Shown here piece after piece: positions 62,416 through 64,000 of a stretch of 64,000 bases of DNA. How positions within the stretch are numbered: position 1 is the first letter of the stretch; each line of letters starts with the position of its first letter. This stretch comes from Adlercreutzia shanghongiae (GTDB taxonomy: Bacteria; Actinomycetota; Coriobacteriia; Coriobacteriales; Eggerthellaceae). The notes below the pieces were generated by a model. The model searched no databases, was not told the DNA's origin, and saw nothing but the letters and a program-made list of their open reading frames with translations. A program made the translations under genes and the position numbers. The stretch spans positions 186,001 through 250,000 of the forward strand of contig NZ_JAYMFI010000003.1 in the NCBI RefSeq assembly GCF_035830635.1, read 5' to 3'.

Positions 62416-64000
62416 TTAGTTGGCCGGTGTGGTGCCGCCCTCGCCCGTGCCGTTTGTGTCCGGATCGGTGGCGCCCGGGTCGGTAGTGCCGCCTTCGCCG
62501 CCGGGGTTCGACGGGTCCGGATCGGTGGTGCCCGGATTCGTGGGCGGGTCGGGGTTGGTGGGCTCTTCAGGCTCGGGCTCGGGCTCGGGACCCTTGGAGA
62601 TAGTAATCTGCACCGTGGCGCCGGGCTTCACCTTGTCGTTCAGGGGATCCTGCTTCATGACGCGGCCCTCGCCCTGCTTGTCGCTGTATTCGCGAGCCTT
62701 CACGTCAGCGCCGAATCCCTCGGACTGCAGCTTGTCGATGGCCTCTTCCTCGGTCATACCGATGACGTTGGGCACCGTGGTCAGCTCGCTTCCGCGCGAA
62801 GTGACGACCTCGATGGTGGCGCCGGGCTTCACCGGGTCGCCGGCGCTGGGGCTCTGCTCCATAATCTTGCCCTGGGCCACGTCCTCGGAATACTTGCTCT
62901 CGGCTTCCACAACCTTAACGCCCGCAGCTTCCGCCTCTTGACGGGCCTCGTCCATAGTCATGTTTTTGAAGTTGGGAACCTCCACGGTATCAGGTCCAAC
63001 GGCGTACGTAAGGGTAATGACCGTGTCCTTCGGCTGCTTCGTGCCGGCGGCGGGGTCCTGCTGCAGAATGGTGCCCTCTTCGACGGACTCGTCCTCTTTG
63101 GGCACGGAGTTAACTTGGAAGCCAAGCTGCTCGAGGGTGAACGTGCCCTCATCGAGGCTCTTGCCCACGACGTCTTCAACGGCGATGGGCTCGTCGTCGG
63201 CGGGGCCGGGGTTGAAGCCGCCGGACACCGCGAAGGCGATGGCCGCCACCAGGGCGATAATCGCCACCGCGCAAACAGCGATGATGGCGGGCTTCTTGCT
63301 CTTCTTCGTGTTGGCGTCATGGTAGTTCGTCGCCTGGAACGCGCCGGTAGAACTCGGCGGGATGGCCGCGGTGCCGCCAGCCACGGGAGGCATGACCTGG
63401 GTACTCGTCATGCCGGGCACCGTCGCGGGCACGGCACCCATCATGCGCGTCTGGGCCTCGGTGAACTGCGAGCTCACGACTCCGGCAGGCAGGGTGACGG
63501 GACGGCCGGCCAGATAGTCGTTCAGGGCCATGCGCATGTCGTTGGCCGTGGCAAAGCGTTGAGCCGGGTCCTTTGAGAGGGCCACCATGATGATGTCCTC
63601 AAGGTCCGGGTCGATATTCGGGTTGATAGACGAGGGCGGCGCCGGATCGTCTTTCACCTGCTGCATGGCCACCGATACGGCGTCGGGCCCATCGAAGGGC
63701 AGCTTGCCCGTGGTGGCCTCGTACAGCACAATGCCCAGCGAGTAAATGTCGCTGGCGGCAGTGAGGTCTTTGCCCTGGGCCTGCTCCGGCGAAATGTAGT
63801 GGGCCGTGCCCAGCACCGCGGATGTCTTGTCGTTGACGGAGTTCTTCGCCCGCGCAATGCCGAAGTCCATCACCTTCACGTTGCCATCGGGCTGCACCAT
63901 GATGTTCTGCGGCTTGATGTCGCGATGGATGATGTCCTGGTTGTGGGCGACGGTGAGCGCCTGGCAGACCTGGGCGCCAATTTCGGCGGCCTTGCGCTGG
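62416..64000 (-). CDS. pknB: PASTA-domain serine/threonine protein kinase (5' partial)
   Basis: The frame is open to the right edge; the first Met inside the window (63900) is internal. Reading from the edge: kinase catalytic loop HRDIKPQN, DFG at VMDFGIA, activation loop GTAHYISPEQAQG, then a helix near SKKPAIIAVCAVAIIALVAA, and three extracellular PASTA repeats (VEDVVGKSLDEG, VPNFKNMTMDEARQEA, VPNVIGMTEEEAIDKL). It ends in a Pro/Asp/Gly/Thr-rich tail of about 60 residues. PknB-type kinases sense muropeptides or lipid II and control cell-wall growth and division. Confidence 0.93.
   Translation of the reverse strand, partial: QRKAAEIGAQVCQALTVAHNQDIIHRDIKPQNIMVQPDGNVKVMDFGIARAKNSVNDKTSAVLGTAHYISPEQAQGKDLTAASDIYSLGIVLYEATTGKLPFDGPDAVSVAMQQVKDDPAPPSSINPNIDPDLEDIIMVALSKDPAQRFATANDMRMALNDYLAGRPVTLPAGVVSSQFTEAQTRMMGAVPATVPGMTSTQVMPPVAGGTAAIPPSSTGAFQATNYHDANTKKSKKPAIIAVCAVAIIALVAAIAFAVSGGFNPGPADDEPIAVEDVVGKSLDEGTFTLEQLGFQVNSVPKEDESVEEGTILQQDPAAGTKQPKDTVITLTYAVGPDTVEVPNFKNMTMDEARQEAEAAGVKVVEAESKYSEDVAQGKIMEQSPSAGDPVKPGATIEVVTSRGSELTTVPNVIGMTEEEAIDKLQSEGFGADVKAREYSDKQGEGRVMKQDPLNDKVKPGATVQITISKGPEPEPEPEEPTNPDPPTNPGTTDPDPSNPGGEGGTTDPGATDPDTNGTGEGGTTPAN

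Overview
The window looks like chromosome from a high-GC anaerobic actinobacterium of the class Coriobacteriia, most likely family Eggerthellaceae (Adlercreutzia/Eggerthella/Gordonibacter type). This is inferred from gene content, with no 16S gene present. It holds several Tat-exported fumarate-reductase-like flavoproteins, each beside its own regulator. It also holds membrane-embedded LuxR regulators, a three-subunit molybdopterin oxidoreductase and a multihaem cytochrome lipoprotein, all typical of the respiratory-reductase-rich gut members of that family. No rRNA, tRNA, CRISPR array, prophage or insertion-sequence transposase was seen.

Layout. 1-5.6 kb: end of an MFS-CBS fusion, serine acetyltransferase, an M20 dipeptidase, a dicarboxylate/amino-acid symporter and a TetR regulator. 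5.7-8.3 kb: a Tat flavoprotein divergent from a LytTR response regulator. 8.7-15.4 kb: phosphoglucose isomerase, a 27-residue membrane peptide and the hydrogenase maturation genes hypF, hypC and hypD. 15.5-20.1 kb: MFS transporter, LysR regulator, six-CxxCH cytochrome lipoprotein and flavoprotein, probably one respiratory reductase module. 20.3-22.3 kb: GIY-YIG protein, an ATPase pseudogene that has lost its P-loop, and a RelB/RelE-type toxin-antitoxin pair. 22.2-30.6 kb: a UvrD/AddB-like protein, then a tight six-gene minus-strand operon (two unknowns, a helicase-C-like protein, TorD chaperone, NapG- and NapH-like electron carriers), divergent from a multi-[4Fe-4S] protein. 30.8-37.9 kb: membrane LuxR regulator and a Tat-exported molybdenum oxidoreductase with FeS and membrane-anchor subunits. 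38.0-41.3 kb: another flavoprotein with another membrane LuxR regulator. 41.4-49.0 kb: YqeY, a Bce-type ABC transporter with a tiny co-translated membrane peptide, and its two-component system, interrupted by a frameshifted AlbA_2/Schlafen-type gene. 49.2-64 kb: PH-domain membrane proteins, a CBS/CorC protein, a secreted glucosaminidase-like protein, two TrkA-type potassium regulatory proteins, a DUF2207-like protein, shikimate kinase, a decayed flavoprotein/LysR pair, an AAA ATPase, an alanine/sodium symporter and a PASTA serine/threonine kinase running off the right edge.

How genes fit together. Electrons from the quinone pool could pass through the DmsC-like anchor and the FeS subunit to the molybdoenzyme. 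They could also pass through NapH/NapG-like carriers or the multihaem cytochrome to exported flavoproteins. TorD and the hyp genes serve metalloenzyme maturation. The two promoters flanking the membrane LuxR gene at 30.8 kb carry a nearly identical 40-base motif, which suggests that one regulator controls both the electron-carrier cluster and the molybdoenzyme operon.

The most unusual content is non-coding. (1) Two copies of a composite palindrome have conserved internal blocks while both its inner and outer stems differ in sequence but stay paired; one copy lies inside the signal-peptide region of a gene. (2) Four intergenic elements are built from two or three inverted or direct copies of a shared motif. 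(3) Short tandem repeats of 19, 9 and 10 bases sit at the 5' end of three ATP-binding-protein genes, two of which are broken. These three patterns are the best candidates for undescribed biology here.
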